DNA of 64,000 nt, taken from contig CAKQGY010000004.1 in the NCBI GenBank assembly GCA_934234055.1, forward strand, positions 54,128 to 118,127, written 5' to 3'. Origin of the DNA: an uncultured Alphaproteobacteria bacterium (lineage in GTDB: Bacteria; Pseudomonadota; Alphaproteobacteria; CAAHEQ01; UBA3637). Below the pieces are notes generated by a model that was given only the letters and a program-made list of their open reading frames with translations, made no database searches and was not told the origin of the DNA. The translations under genes were made by a program, and so were the position numbers. Below, piece after piece: positions 8,529 to 16,366 of the stretch (positions within the stretch are counted from its first letter, which is position 1; each line of letters opens with the position of its first letter).

Positions 8529-9554
8529 GTGTCTCAACACATTTCTATCAAAAGCATTCCGCCGCGAATTCGCTATGTTTCGGACGGTGTGCGCACCACT
8601 TATACTTTCCCGTTCGCGATTTTCAAGGCATCAGATCTGACCTTGTATCTGGACAGCACGGTGCAGCAGGCCGGCTCATTTTCGGTTGCCGGTGTCGGGG
8701 ACAGCGACGGCGGGCAGATTACCCTGAGCCAACCGCCGGCTGCGGGTGTCATTATCACTTTGGCGCGCGAATTGACCATAGAACGCACCACCGACTTTCA
8801 AGAGGGGGGTGTGCTGCGTGCCGAGGCTTTGAATCACGAATTGGATTATCAAATTGCGTGTCAACAACAGATTGCCGACAGTCTTAATCGGTCTATGGTT
8901 TTACCGCCTTATGTGACGGATACAGGCGTGAACCTGACGCTTCCGATACCCAGTGCCGGTAAAGCGATTGTCTGGAACAGCAACGGGACGAATCTGGAAA
9001 ATTCAGCAGTTGCAGTTAACGCCCTAGAGTCCACTATTAAGGGGTATCGCGATGAAGCCAAAGGGGCAGCTGCCGTTTCGGCTGCCAAGGCCGACGAAGC
9101 CGCGCAGCAAGCCCAATCCGCCACAGCCTCTGCCGCTACGGCCACAGCCCAAGCGCAACTGGCCACCGGTAAAGCCACCGAAGCTGCCGGAAAGGCTGCC
9201 GAAGCCGCAGCAGTTTTATCTGTCAAAGCTGATGTCGGCCTGGGGAACTTGTCCCAATCCGGTAAAGCCGTTATTGCCGCACTGGGTGTGCCGGATTACA
9301 GTGCTGCCGAATCGCGCACCAAAGGCACCACTTACACCGCCGATCGTCCCGGTGTGCTCAAAGTCTATGTCTCGGGTGTTGGAGGCGAGGGCAAAACCGT
9401 CATCAACGACATTGAATTTTTGAACAACGGCAACACGATGACGATGACATACCTGCTACCGGTTGCGACGGGCGATACTTATTCGTTTGTCGTGAACAGC
9501 GGTTATGGTTCTAATTTCAGTTTTATCCCGTATAAAGGAGTGTCCAATGATTAA
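8529..9554 (+). CDS. Podovirus-type tail fibre protein
   Basis: 341 residues from GTG at 8529, with AAAGGAAA seven bases upstream. Residues 1-130 resemble the T7-type tail-fibre N-terminal domain that attaches to the tail: RYVSDGVRTTYTFPF, DLTLYLD, VGDSDGGQITL, ERTTDFQEGG, LNHELDYQ. Residues 170-240 are an Ala-rich coiled coil (AKADEAAQQAQSA and similar). The C-terminal 100 residues would be the receptor-binding tip and are not recognised. It is separated from the capsid operon by 10 kb of chromosomal genes but has the same promoter. Confidence 0.8.
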   Translation: MSQHISIKSIPPRIRYVSDGVRTTYTFPFAIFKASDLTLYLDSTVQQAGSFSVAGVGDSDGGQITLSQPPAAGVIITLARELTIERTTDFQEGGVLRAEALNHELDYQIACQQQIADSLNRSMVLPPYVTDTGVNLTLPIPSAGKAIVWNSNGTNLENSAVAVNALESTIKGYRDEAKGAAAVSAAKADEAAQQAQSATASAATATAQAQLATGKATEAAGKAAEAAAVLSVKADVGLGNLSQSGKAVIAALGVPDYSAAESRTKGTTYTADRPGVLKVYVSGVGGEGKTVINDIEFLNNGNTMTMTYLLPVATGDTYSFVVNSGYGSNFSFIPYKGVSND

Positions 9555-9855
9555 ATACGCAAAAATAGAAAATGAAACAACGAAATCGTGCATTGTGGGC
9601 TTGGGCAATAACGCAGCCGCCTATCAGGCCCGTGGTATGACTTTGCAAGAGGTAGAGCAGGGCCCTGATGGGAACTGGTATTTGTCCGGATTTGCGCCCG
9701 TTGCCCCGACGCCCGATTATCAAGATTTGCGCCGTGCTGCCTATCCGGCGCTGACCGATCAACTGGATATGATCTATTGGGATCAAGTGAACGGCACGAC
9801 GATTTGGCGTGATACAATTGCCGGCATCAAAGCCGCATACCCCAAACCGGTCTAA
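9547..9855 (+). CDS. Tail-fibre assembly/chaperone-like phage protein
   Basis: 102 residues, starting at 9547 behind AAAGGAG and overlapping the fibre gene by eight bases. The C-terminal part (RRAAYPALTDQLDMIYWD, then IAGIKAAYPKPV) is the XkdW-like ending seen in many small proteins encoded directly after tail fibres, with a WY-rich middle. It probably helps the fibre fold or attach. The family is recognised; the role is inferred from position. Confidence 0.65.
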   Translation: MIKYAKIENETTKSCIVGLGNNAAAYQARGMTLQEVEQGPDGNWYLSGFAPVAPTPDYQDLRRAAYPALTDQLDMIYWDQVNGTTIWRDTIAGIKAAYPKPV

Positions 9856-10040
9856 CTCTTTCGGGGCGTGGATTGAACTTTTTTCTCCTCGCCCCGTATT
9901 TCCTGCTGTGTTATTTTTTCTTCCTCTTCCGTCATTGCCGGAGACGTCTGACATCTTGTGCCAATCCGCAAGGCACTTAATTCTGTATTATTTCACCACC
10001 GGCCAAGATCGGGCACTTTTCCCTTCTAAAAAAGGCCATA
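9856..10040. other. Non-coding stretch with hairpin and degenerate repeat
   Basis: CGGGGCG (9862-9868) pairs with CGCCCCG (9890-9896) across a 21-base loop. There is no T-run behind it, so termination is uncertain. From 9930 a stretch starting GTCATTGCCGG and ending with GCCAATCCGC resembles a decayed copy of the interspersed repeat found elsewhere. Confidence 0.4.
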
Positions 10041-10064
10041 AAAAAACCCCGATGCGAATCGAGG
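10041..10064 (-). terminator. Intrinsic terminator of rpsU
   Basis: On the minus strand CCTCGAT/ATCGGGG form a seven-pair stem (one G-U) with loop TCGC, followed by a T-run. Confidence 0.85.
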
Positions 10065-10087
10065 TTTTTCAAACACAGTGCCAAGGT

Positions 10088-10288
10088 CTAACCTTCATTA
10101 AAGCGCTTGCGTTGTAATTTCCGCGAGCGGCGCAGGCCTTCTGTTTTCTTGCGCAGTTTCTTTTCCGACGGTTTTTCGTAATAGCGGCGGAGTTTCATTT
10201 CGCGCAGACTGCCTTCGCGTTGCATTTTTTTCTTTAACACGCGCAAAGCCTGTTCCACATTGTTGTCATGAACAACGATAGTTACCAT
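10088..10288 (-). CDS. rpsU: 30S ribosomal protein S21
   Basis: 66 residues, the normal S21 size. It starts VTIVVHDNNVEQALRVLKKKMQREGSLREMKLRRYYEKPSEKK in family order and has the basic C-terminal tail RRSRKLQRKRF. S21 is a late-assembling small-subunit protein near the anti-Shine-Dalgarno site. It is monocistronic: its own promoter lies upstream and a terminator downstream. Confidence 0.97.
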   Translation of the reverse strand: MVTIVVHDNNVEQALRVLKKKMQREGSLREMKLRRYYEKPSEKKLRKKTEGLRRSRKLQRKRFNEG

Positions 10289-10333
10289 AAAAATTTCACC
10301 TCTTTCCGGTTTTTTGGAATTAAAATTGCATAT

Positions 10334-10362
10334 ACTATACCATAAAGAGACGGCAAAATCAA
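10334..10362 (-). promoter_or_regulatory. Sigma-70 promoter of rpsU
   Basis: Read on the minus strand: TTGATT (10362-10357), 17 bases, TATAGT (10339-10334). An AGAGG ribosome site follows before the ATG at 10288. Confidence 0.8.
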
Positions 10363-10365
10363 GTT

Positions 10366-10593
10366 ATTTTTTTACTTTTTTACTTTTCTCTCATCATTAC
10401 ACTGTGCAGCCTCATCCTCACGCTGTCTTTATACCTGTCGTTTCGGGCCCGAGTGAAATTGAGCTCGGCGATTAAAAAATATCATTATGGCCTCGGTGAG
10501 ACAATCAAGAACGCCCGCAATGCCACCGGTATGATAACCCGCGAATTAAAGCGTCAATATATCGCCGGAACAGCAAGAGGGGTGGGGCAGTGA
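10366..10593 (+). CDS. Possible small membrane protein without a standard start
   Basis: A frame open from 10324 to the stop at 10591-10593. It encodes a strongly hydrophobic segment (FSLIITLCSLILTLSLYLSF) followed by a basic, coding-like tail (KKYHYGLGETIKNARN, RELKRQYIAGTARG). No ATG precedes the hydrophobic part; ATT at 10366 or GTG at 10459 are the only options seen, and there is no good ribosome site. It may be a decayed gene or chance. The start given is arbitrary. Confidence 0.2.
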   Translation: MFLLFYFSLIITLCSLILTLSLYLSFRARVKLSSAIKKYHYGLGETIKNARNATGMITRELKRQYIAGTARGVGQ

Positions 10594-10643
10594 CAGTTTC
10601 CGTCCCCACCGCCATTCTTGTCTTTGTCGTTTTTTATTCTTTT
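10594..10643. other. Short spacer without recognisable features
   Basis: AT-rich spacer between the possible small frame and the RHH gene; nothing is recognised in it. Confidence 0.4.
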
Positions 10644-10922
10644 TTATATCGCACCCAACAGGACTTCCGGGTTATATTCCGGCGGCACGATGAAGGCGGG
10701 CTTTTGATATTTGTTCAACTCGGCTCTGAAATAGGTCAATACGAACAAACGTGTTGCCGATGACAGGCCGGTTTTTCCCCGCACTTTATCAATTTTTGAG
10801 CACAATTCGTGTATACTCACGCGTTGGCGATGGCAGATATCCGCGATAGAAATCCAAGTTTCCCTGTCCAAGCGCATACTGGTGCGACGTCCGTTGACGA
10901 TCACATTTTTACAGATCAACAT
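10644..10922 (-). CDS. Ribbon-helix-helix domain protein
   Basis: 92 residues. RRTSMRLDRETWISIADICHRQRVSIHELCSKI has the strand-helix-helix pattern of the RHH_4 family common in alphaproteobacteria, where the conserved R-T-S-x-R-L-E opening is the DNA-contacting strand. TRLFVLTYFRAEL extends the second helix. The ribosome site is AAAGGAAA before the ATG. It is probably a small DNA-binding regulator; the target is unknown. Confidence 0.75.
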   Translation of the reverse strand: MLICKNVIVNGRRTSMRLDRETWISIADICHRQRVSIHELCSKIDKVRGKTGLSSATRLFVLTYFRAELNKYQKPAFIVPPEYNPEVLLGAI

Positions 10923-11030
10923 TTTTATTTTCCTTTCATTTTGCGGGGAATATATTCATAAATAGGTATCTTTTGGGTAAAATGCAACCTACCATACGAT
11001 GTTTTCCCCACAATTCCCCGAATCGGTATC

Positions 11031-11168
11031 GTCATTCTGAATTTTCCCGTTATTCGGATAACTGCACAACCTCGGACTTGTCCCCCCGAAGAACCCATTA
11101 GACAAAGAGTTTGAATGTCATTGCGCGGGGTGGACTGCTTTTGTCCGCCCCGTGGCACTCCGCCGGAC
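11031..11168 (+). repeat. Two interspersed repeat copies
   Basis: The first begins GTCATTCTGA (11031) and ends TTGTCCCCCCGAAGAACCCA (about 11098). The second begins GTCATTGCGCGGGG (11117) and ends CCCCGTGGCACTCC (about 11162), with an internal GGGGTGGAC...GTCCGCCCC inverted repeat. Apparent open frames across it are not genes. Same family as at 13.7, 14.5, 17.3 and 17.7 kb. Confidence 0.75.
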
Positions 11169-11191
11169 GCCCGATTTCGAATTACCGCTTC

Positions 11192-13522
11192 CTAAATCGG
11201 CAGGGGCGTCAACTTCTTTTTCAGTGCGATTTTCAAGACTTCTTCAGCCTTACTGACCGGCATGATGCGGATTTTTTGCTTGACCTCATCGGGTATTTCT
11301 TCCAAGTCTTTTTTATTTTCTTCCGGAATGATTACCGTTGTGATTCCGGCCCGCAGCGCCGCCAGCAGTTTTTCTTTTAATCCCCCGATCGGCAGCACAT
11401 GCCCCCGCAGGGTAATTTCGCCGGTCATCGCCACATTTTTGCGCACGGGAATTCCCGTCAAAGCCGATACCAGAGAGGTCATCATCGCAATCCCGGCCGA
11501 GGGTCCGTCTTTCGGAGTTGCTCCTTCCGGCACATGCACATGGATGTCGTTCTTTTCAAAGACTTCCGAGGCAATCCCGAACTGCGTATGCCGCGACCGC
11601 ACGAACGAGCGCGCCGCTTCAATAGACTCTTTCATCACATCGCCCAGTTGCCCGGTCAAAGTAATTGTCCCTTTTCCCGGCATTGTCACGGCTTCAATGG
11701 ACAAGATCTCGCCACCGACTTCTGTCCAAGCCAACCCGGTTGTTGTCCCGACCTGATCTTCTTCTTCTGCGATGCCATAGTTAAATTTCTCAATTCCTGC
11801 GTATTTTTTCAGGTTTTTGGGCGTGATTGTCACGGATTTAATGTCGCCCAGTTGAATTTCCTTCACGACCTTGCGTGCGATATTTGCGATTTCGCGCTCC
11901 AAGTTCCGCACCCCCGACTCGCGCGTATAGTGTCGGATCAGGGTCAGCAGCGTCTCATCCGTGATTGTCAGTTCACCGTCCGCCAGCCCCGCCAGTTTCA
12001 GCTGCTTGCCGATCAAGTGCCGTTTAGCAATCTCCACTTTTTCGCGTTCGGTATAGCCCGACAGTTGGATAATCTCCATTCTGTCCAGCAACGGCCGCGG
12101 CATTTTCAAGGTATTTGCCGTCGTGATAAACATCACATGCGACAGGTCATAGTCCACTTCCAAATAGTGGTCGTTAAAGGTCGTATTTTGCTCGGGATCC
12201 AGCACTTCCAGCAACGCCGACGACGGATCCCCGCGATAGTCATTCCCCAGCTTGTCAATTTCGTCCAACAGGAACAGCGGATTGATTGTCTTGGCTTTTT
12301 TCATGTTTTGGATAATTTTCCCGGGCATAGATCCGATATAGGTGCGCCGATGCCCGCGGATTTCCGCTTCATCACGCATACCACCCAGGCTGGCGCGCAC
12401 AAAGGTCCGTCCCGTTGCGCGTGCGATAGACCGCCCCAGCGAAGTTTTCCCCACCCCCGGCGGTCCCACCAGGCACAGGATAGAGCCTTTCACGCTGTTC
12501 GTCCGTTTTTGCACGGCCAGGAATTCCAAGATCCGCTCTTTCACCTTTTCCAGACCATAATGATCTTCGTCCAGGATTCGCTTGGCTTCCACCAGGTCCG
12601 TTTGCAATTTATCTTTCTTTTGCCACGGCAGAGCCAACAACCAATCCAGGTAATTCCGGATTACGCCCGCTTCGGCGGACATCGGCCCCATCATGCGCAG
12701 TTTTTTCAGTTCCGCCAAAGCCTTTTCCGTCGCTTCTTTGGACATACCGGCTTCTTTGATTTTGGCTTCCAGTTCATTTGTTTCGCCGCCTTCTTCATCG
12801 CCCAGCTCGTGCTGAATAGCCTTCATCTGCTCGTTCAAATAGTATTCGCGCTGACTTTTTTCCATTTGTTTTTTGACGCGCTTGCGGATTTTGCGTTCTA
12901 CTTGCAGGACTTCAATTTCCTTTTCCATCAGCTTAAACAGCATTTCCAACCGCCCCGCCAACGAGGTTTGTTCCAGCAACTTTTGCTTATCTTCCAATTT
13001 GATATTCAGGTGCGTTGCGATAATATCGGCCAACTCGTCCGGCTTTTGGATTTTTTCAATCGCGCCCAAGATTTCCGGATTGATTTGTTTTTCCAACTGC
13101 ACATAGTCGGTAAAGGAATCCCGCACCGACCGCGCCAAAGCCTCAATTTCATTTTCGCGTGTTTCCTTATCCGTCAGGATTTCGGTATAGGCCTCAAAGA
13201 ACACCTCATTTTGGGTCCAATCTTTCACCCGTGCCCGATTTTTTCCTTCTACCAGGATTTTAACCGTCCCGTCGGGCAGTTTGACCATTTGCAGAACGGT
13301 TGCCAAAGTCCCCACGGGGTACAGGTCGCCCGTGTGAGGCGTGTCCATTTGCGAGTCGGTTTGCGCCACCAACAGGACCGGTTTGTTAAAAGTAATTGCG
13401 TTATCCAAAGCCGCGATAGATTTATCGCGTCCCACGAACAGCGGTGCCACCACATGCGGAAAAAGGACAATATCCCGCAGCGGCAGGACCGGATAAACAC
13501 CATCAGTAATTGTCACAGCCAT
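11192..13522 (-). CDS. lon: ATP-dependent protease Lon
   Basis: 776 residues, normal for LonA. The N-terminal substrate domain covers about 1-300, starting near PVLPLRDIVLFPHVVAPLFVGR. The AAA+ domain has Walker A GPPGVGKTS near 350 and Walker B FLLDEIDKLG. The protease domain has the Ser-Lys dyad Ser675 (DGPSAG) and Lys718 (GGLKEK). Lon degrades misfolded and regulatory proteins in the cytoplasm. It has its own promoter and a GAGGAGG ribosome site. Confidence 0.98.
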   Translation of the reverse strand: MAVTITDGVYPVLPLRDIVLFPHVVAPLFVGRDKSIAALDNAITFNKPVLLVAQTDSQMDTPHTGDLYPVGTLATVLQMVKLPDGTVKILVEGKNRARVKDWTQNEVFFEAYTEILTDKETRENEIEALARSVRDSFTDYVQLEKQINPEILGAIEKIQKPDELADIIATHLNIKLEDKQKLLEQTSLAGRLEMLFKLMEKEIEVLQVERKIRKRVKKQMEKSQREYYLNEQMKAIQHELGDEEGGETNELEAKIKEAGMSKEATEKALAELKKLRMMGPMSAEAGVIRNYLDWLLALPWQKKDKLQTDLVEAKRILDEDHYGLEKVKERILEFLAVQKRTNSVKGSILCLVGPPGVGKTSLGRSIARATGRTFVRASLGGMRDEAEIRGHRRTYIGSMPGKIIQNMKKAKTINPLFLLDEIDKLGNDYRGDPSSALLEVLDPEQNTTFNDHYLEVDYDLSHVMFITTANTLKMPRPLLDRMEIIQLSGYTEREKVEIAKRHLIGKQLKLAGLADGELTITDETLLTLIRHYTRESGVRNLEREIANIARKVVKEIQLGDIKSVTITPKNLKKYAGIEKFNYGIAEEEDQVGTTTGLAWTEVGGEILSIEAVTMPGKGTITLTGQLGDVMKESIEAARSFVRSRHTQFGIASEVFEKNDIHVHVPEGATPKDGPSAGIAMMTSLVSALTGIPVRKNVAMTGEITLRGHVLPIGGLKEKLLAALRAGITTVIIPEENKKDLEEIPDEVKQKIRIMPVSKAEEVLKIALKKKLTPLPI

Positions 13523-13549
13523 ACAAGCCTCCTCAAATAAGTTGGACTA

Positions 13550-13579
13550 TATATATGTATGCGCCCCCCCGCCTGTCAA
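13550..13579 (-). promoter_or_regulatory. Promoter of lon
   Basis: Minus strand: TTGACA (13579-13574), an 18-base G-rich spacer, TATATA (13555-13550). A single DnaA-box consensus TTATCCACA lies just upstream on the plus strand (13608-13616). No heat-shock type -35 is evident. Confidence 0.7.
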
Positions 13580-13844
13580 GATCTTTTCCCCATTCTCCCC
13601 TAACTATTTATCCACACCCCTTTTCTCTGTTTGTCTTCCATCTTTCTTCCGTTATTCTTCCCCCGCCGCCAACCCTCTCTCCCCTGTCATTGCACTGCGT
13701 AAACGAGGACCTGCCAGTGGCCGGTCCAAGTGCGCAAAGCAATGAACCTTGCCTTGAACAAGTCCGCCCCTGCGCACGCCGTTCAAGGCTTAGGTGGAAT
13801 TGCCCATCCGGGGCGTGGCAATCCATTAAATAAGGAGTCAATAT
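13580..13844 (+). repeat. Composite interspersed repeat in the lon-pilin gap
   Basis: The gap holds no gene. Its first 100 bases are pyrimidine-rich. From 13686 a repeat begins GTCATTGCACTGCG. An inner element is bounded by CATTGC (13688-13693) and GCAATG (13739-13744). Next comes a hairpin GCCTTGAAC/GTTCAAGGC (13751-13759 with 13781-13789). The end GGGGCGTGGCAATCCATT (about 13810-13827) matches the family's usual 3' end. This copy seems to have another palindromic element inserted in it. Confidence 0.65.
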
Positions 13845-13873
13845 AAAAACCCCTCCCAAGAAATTGGGAGGGG
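13845..13873 (-). terminator. Intrinsic terminator of the pilin-like gene
   Basis: Ten-pair perfect stem CCCCTCCCAA/TTGGGAGGGG (13850-13859 with 13864-13873), followed on the minus strand by five T. Confidence 0.9.
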
Positions 13874-13892
13874 TAGCAGTCAATCGTAGAGA

Positions 13893-14303
13893 TTACTTTG
13901 TTGCTGCTTTCGTGTCAATTGTAATTGTAGAGTTCGCAGCGTCACCACAATCACCAGAGGCACGGTTGCCTGACAATGTTTTGACTAAATCGCAAACATC
14001 TTTATAGTCCTTCAGAATTACGACCTCCACAGTACCATCGGTTTTACCGGTAATGGAATCAGCCCCTGTCGGATTGGAAACACCGCCCAAATCCGTATAC
14101 AGCACATCGGCGCCGGCCCCAGTGGCAGCACGAGCGACGGCTTCAATAGCAACCATAGAAGCAGCGTTCAAGATTTCGTTAGCACGATAGCGGTTCATAG
14201 CCAAAGTATAACCGGCAATACCACCGATAGACAGCACACCGATAATCGCCAACACGCCCAACATTTCAACCATTGAACGACCAGATTCATTTACATTTTT
14301 CAT
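13893..14303 (-). CDS. Type IV pilin-like protein (GRSMVEMLG family)
   Basis: 136 residues. Residues 1-6 are a short leader. Then ESGRSMVEMLGVLAIIGVLS is a pilin-type hydrophobic helix with the Glu five residues after the presumed processing site, but the usual Phe at +1 is replaced by Arg or Ser. A globular part follows with two Cys (VCDLVK, SGDCGD) that could form a disulphide. The ribosome site AAGGA is five bases upstream of the ATG. The strong terminator suggests high expression. A related gene starts at 63848. The pilin-like fold is clear; processing by a prepilin peptidase is inferred. Confidence 0.8.
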   Translation of the reverse strand: MKNVNESGRSMVEMLGVLAIIGVLSIGGIAGYTLAMNRYRANEILNAASMVAIEAVARAATGAGADVLYTDLGGVSNPTGADSITGKTDGTVEVVILKDYKDVCDLVKTLSGNRASGDCGDAANSTITIDTKAATK

Positions 14304-14634
14304 TTTTGTATCCTTCTTAAAATAATGTTAACATTTTGTAATTTATATGAGGTGTATTAACACCCTCACGAATTAAGACCTAGCACAACTTTTTGGGAAA
14401 TGCAAGCACTATTTTACTATTTTTAACGATTTTTTCTTTTTTTTATAAATTTTGTCATAAATCCGTCATTTTTTCTTCGCCGTTGCAAGTGTTCGCTCCG
14501 GATGCGTGGCAATCCATTCAACAAAGAGTCACCATATCACCGATCCGGCACATCCCGCGCCGGCCGGGTCTCTGCGTCCTGTCGAACAGGCCTCTTTTGC
14601 GTTTTATCTTTCAACACGTCTCTTCGCGCACACG
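14304..14634. repeat. Intergenic region with one repeat copy
   Basis: An exact palindrome AATGTTAACATT lies about 25 bases upstream of the pilin-like start and may be an operator. The stretch 14465-14531 begins GTCATTTTTTC and ends GCGTGGCAATCCATTC, then AACAAAGAGTCA, a degenerate copy of the interspersed repeat. No gene is supported. Confidence 0.55.
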
Positions 14635-14660
14635 AAAAAAGCCACCCGCACGGAGTGGCC
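14635..14660 (-). terminator. Intrinsic terminator of rpmJ
   Basis: Minus strand: GCCAC...GTGGC stem with an inner CCG/CGG and a one-base bulge, followed by six T. Confidence 0.8.
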
Positions 14661-14688
14661 TTTCAACGATAGAAAACTTGTTCAACAC

Positions 14689-14814
14689 TTACCCTTGCCG
14701 AGCTTTCAGCTTGGGTTTTTTCTTGTTGATAACATAGACACGCCCTTTCCGGCGAACAACTTTGCAATCTTTATCACGCGCTTTGGCGGATTTTAACGAA
14801 CAACGAACTTTCAT
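14689..14814 (-). CDS. rpmJ: 50S ribosomal protein L36
   Basis: 41 residues: begins MKVRCSLKSAKARDKDCKVV and ends KKPKLKARQG. The length and the KxRxSLKSxKxRxxxC pattern are those of the longer, proteobacterial L36 form without the complete zinc ribbon. The ribosome site GGAAAGGAATA precedes the ATG. It has its own promoter and terminator. Confidence 0.95.
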   Translation of the reverse strand: MKVRCSLKSAKARDKDCKVVRRKGRVYVINKKKPKLKARQG

Positions 14815-14847
14815 AGCATATTCCTTTCCACGATAAAAAGATAGCCC

Positions 14848-14876
14848 ACTATACTCGATTTTTTCCCCGTTGTCAA
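14848..14876 (-). promoter_or_regulatory. Sigma-70 promoter of rpmJ
   Basis: Minus strand: TTGACA (14876-14871), 17 bases, TATAGT (14853-14848). The -35 overlaps the lnt stop codon. Confidence 0.85.
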
Positions 14877-16357
14877 GGCTTTTTTCGCATTATCCCCAAA
14901 AAAAGTAATATCCCCCCCATCAGAGCCAGCGGGATTCCCACACCGCCCCGGGCGTAAATCGTCCGCGCCAAGGGCATCGGCAAAGCGGTATCCAGCACAC
15001 CCTCGCGTCCCAGTTCCAGCCGCCCCAGCGTCCGCCCATAGCCGTCAAAGACCGCGCTGATTCCGGTATTGGCCGCGCGTGCCAGGGGCAGACCTTCTTC
15101 CACGGCGCGCATTTTCGCCATGCCCAGGTGCTGATAGGGCCCCGCGGACAGACCATACCACCCGTCATTCGTGATATTGATCAGCCAATCCGGCCGCCGC
15201 CCGCGTTCCACCACTTGCCCCGAAAAGATGACCTCATAGCACACCAAGGGCCCCAGTGCCGGCGTGCGTCTGGTGCGGATGGTGCGGACATGCGCTCCGG
15301 CTTCAAAGTCAAACGGCAGCGGCACGATTTTCGTCCGCCCCAGGATTCCCCGCATCGGCACATATTCGCCAAAGGGCACCAGGTGCGCTTTATCATAGGA
15401 TGCCACAATATTCGCCAAATCATCCAGGATAAACAGGCTGTTTGCGATGGGAGTCTGCCGGTTGCCGGTTGCCCGCATGCCCCCCAGGATTAATGTTCCC
15501 CCCTGTCGCACCGCTTGCATCAGGCGCGCGCGCTCGGTCTCATCGGTATTTATGATAAAGGGCACAGCCGATTCAGGCCAGATCACATGCGTGATTGCGT
15601 CATTCTTTTCGCGCGACAGGCGGATCAGTTTATCCACATTTGCATCGGCTTCTTGCGGATCCCATTTCAGGGTCTGCGGGATATTCGGTTGCACCAGGCG
15701 CACCCTTACCCCCGCCGCTTGCGAATCGCTTGCCTGATACAGCCGCAACGCCCCCGCGCCATACAGGATTACCAAAGCCATCCCTGCCGCGATGACGGGT
15801 TTTTTATTCGGCCACAAAGCCGGACTTGCCCCCACTGTCAAAGTCATAAACGACAGGCCATAGACCCCCCAGACCGACGCGGATTGCAGGATCGGCAGGC
15901 TGTTTTCCCACACCGATCCCATCAGGTTCCACGGAAAGCCCGTCAGGATCCAACTGCGTCCCCATTCAAAGATAACCATGATCGCCGCCCACGCCAGCAA
16001 TCGCTGTCCGCCCGCGCGTCCGAATCGGCACAGCACCGCCGGCACAGCCCAGAACAGACCGAACAAAGTCCCCATCCCCAGCCAGCACAGGGGAATCAGA
16101 TACGCGAAACTCCCCCCGTCAATCATCAAGGCATTTGTGATCCAGTTTGTTGAGCACACGCCCAGCCCCGCCGCGAACCAGAACGCCGTCCCGAACGCGG
16201 TTTTGCGGTTTTCCGCACGGTTGATTCCCCGAAACACAAGCGTCAAGGTGAACGGCAATATATATATAGCATAATATGGTGCAAAGGCCAGTGCCGTTAT
16301 GCCGCCCGCGACGAACAAAGCGATTCGCTTGACAATCGGCTGTCCCGACAATTTCAT
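14873..16357 (-). CDS. lnt: Apolipoprotein N-acyltransferase
   Basis: 494 residues. It adds the third acyl chain to lipoproteins in the inner membrane. Several membrane helices fill the first 200 residues. The nitrilase-like periplasmic domain follows, with the Glu of WPESAVPF, the Lys of YDKAHLVPFGEY and the nucleophile Cys of LVCYEVIF. NDGWYG and RAANTGISAVFDGYG are further family marks. A last helix is at the C-terminus. It starts nine bases after the S24 gene and is probably co-transcribed with it. A DnaA-box-like TTATCCACA lies inside the coding region (15630-15638). Confidence 0.97.
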   Translation of the reverse strand: MKLSGQPIVKRIALFVAGGITALAFAPYYAIYILPFTLTLVFRGINRAENRKTAFGTAFWFAAGLGVCSTNWITNALMIDGGSFAYLIPLCWLGMGTLFGLFWAVPAVLCRFGRAGGQRLLAWAAIMVIFEWGRSWILTGFPWNLMGSVWENSLPILQSASVWGVYGLSFMTLTVGASPALWPNKKPVIAAGMALVILYGAGALRLYQASDSQAAGVRVRLVQPNIPQTLKWDPQEADANVDKLIRLSREKNDAITHVIWPESAVPFIINTDETERARLMQAVRQGGTLILGGMRATGNRQTPIANSLFILDDLANIVASYDKAHLVPFGEYVPMRGILGRTKIVPLPFDFEAGAHVRTIRTRRTPALGPLVCYEVIFSGQVVERGRRPDWLINITNDGWYGLSAGPYQHLGMAKMRAVEEGLPLARAANTGISAVFDGYGRTLGRLELGREGVLDTALPMPLARTIYARGGVGIPLALMGGILLFLGIMRKKP

Positions 16358-16366
16358 TTCGGCCTC

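Noticed and set aside
10925..11158. A 77-codon minus-strand frame
   Set aside because: It coincides with two interspersed repeat copies and has no ribosome site or domain.
11399..13540. A 713-codon open frame on the plus strand
   Set aside because: It is the antisense of lon; its product is rich in His, Phe and Gln, without motifs, and lon is certain.
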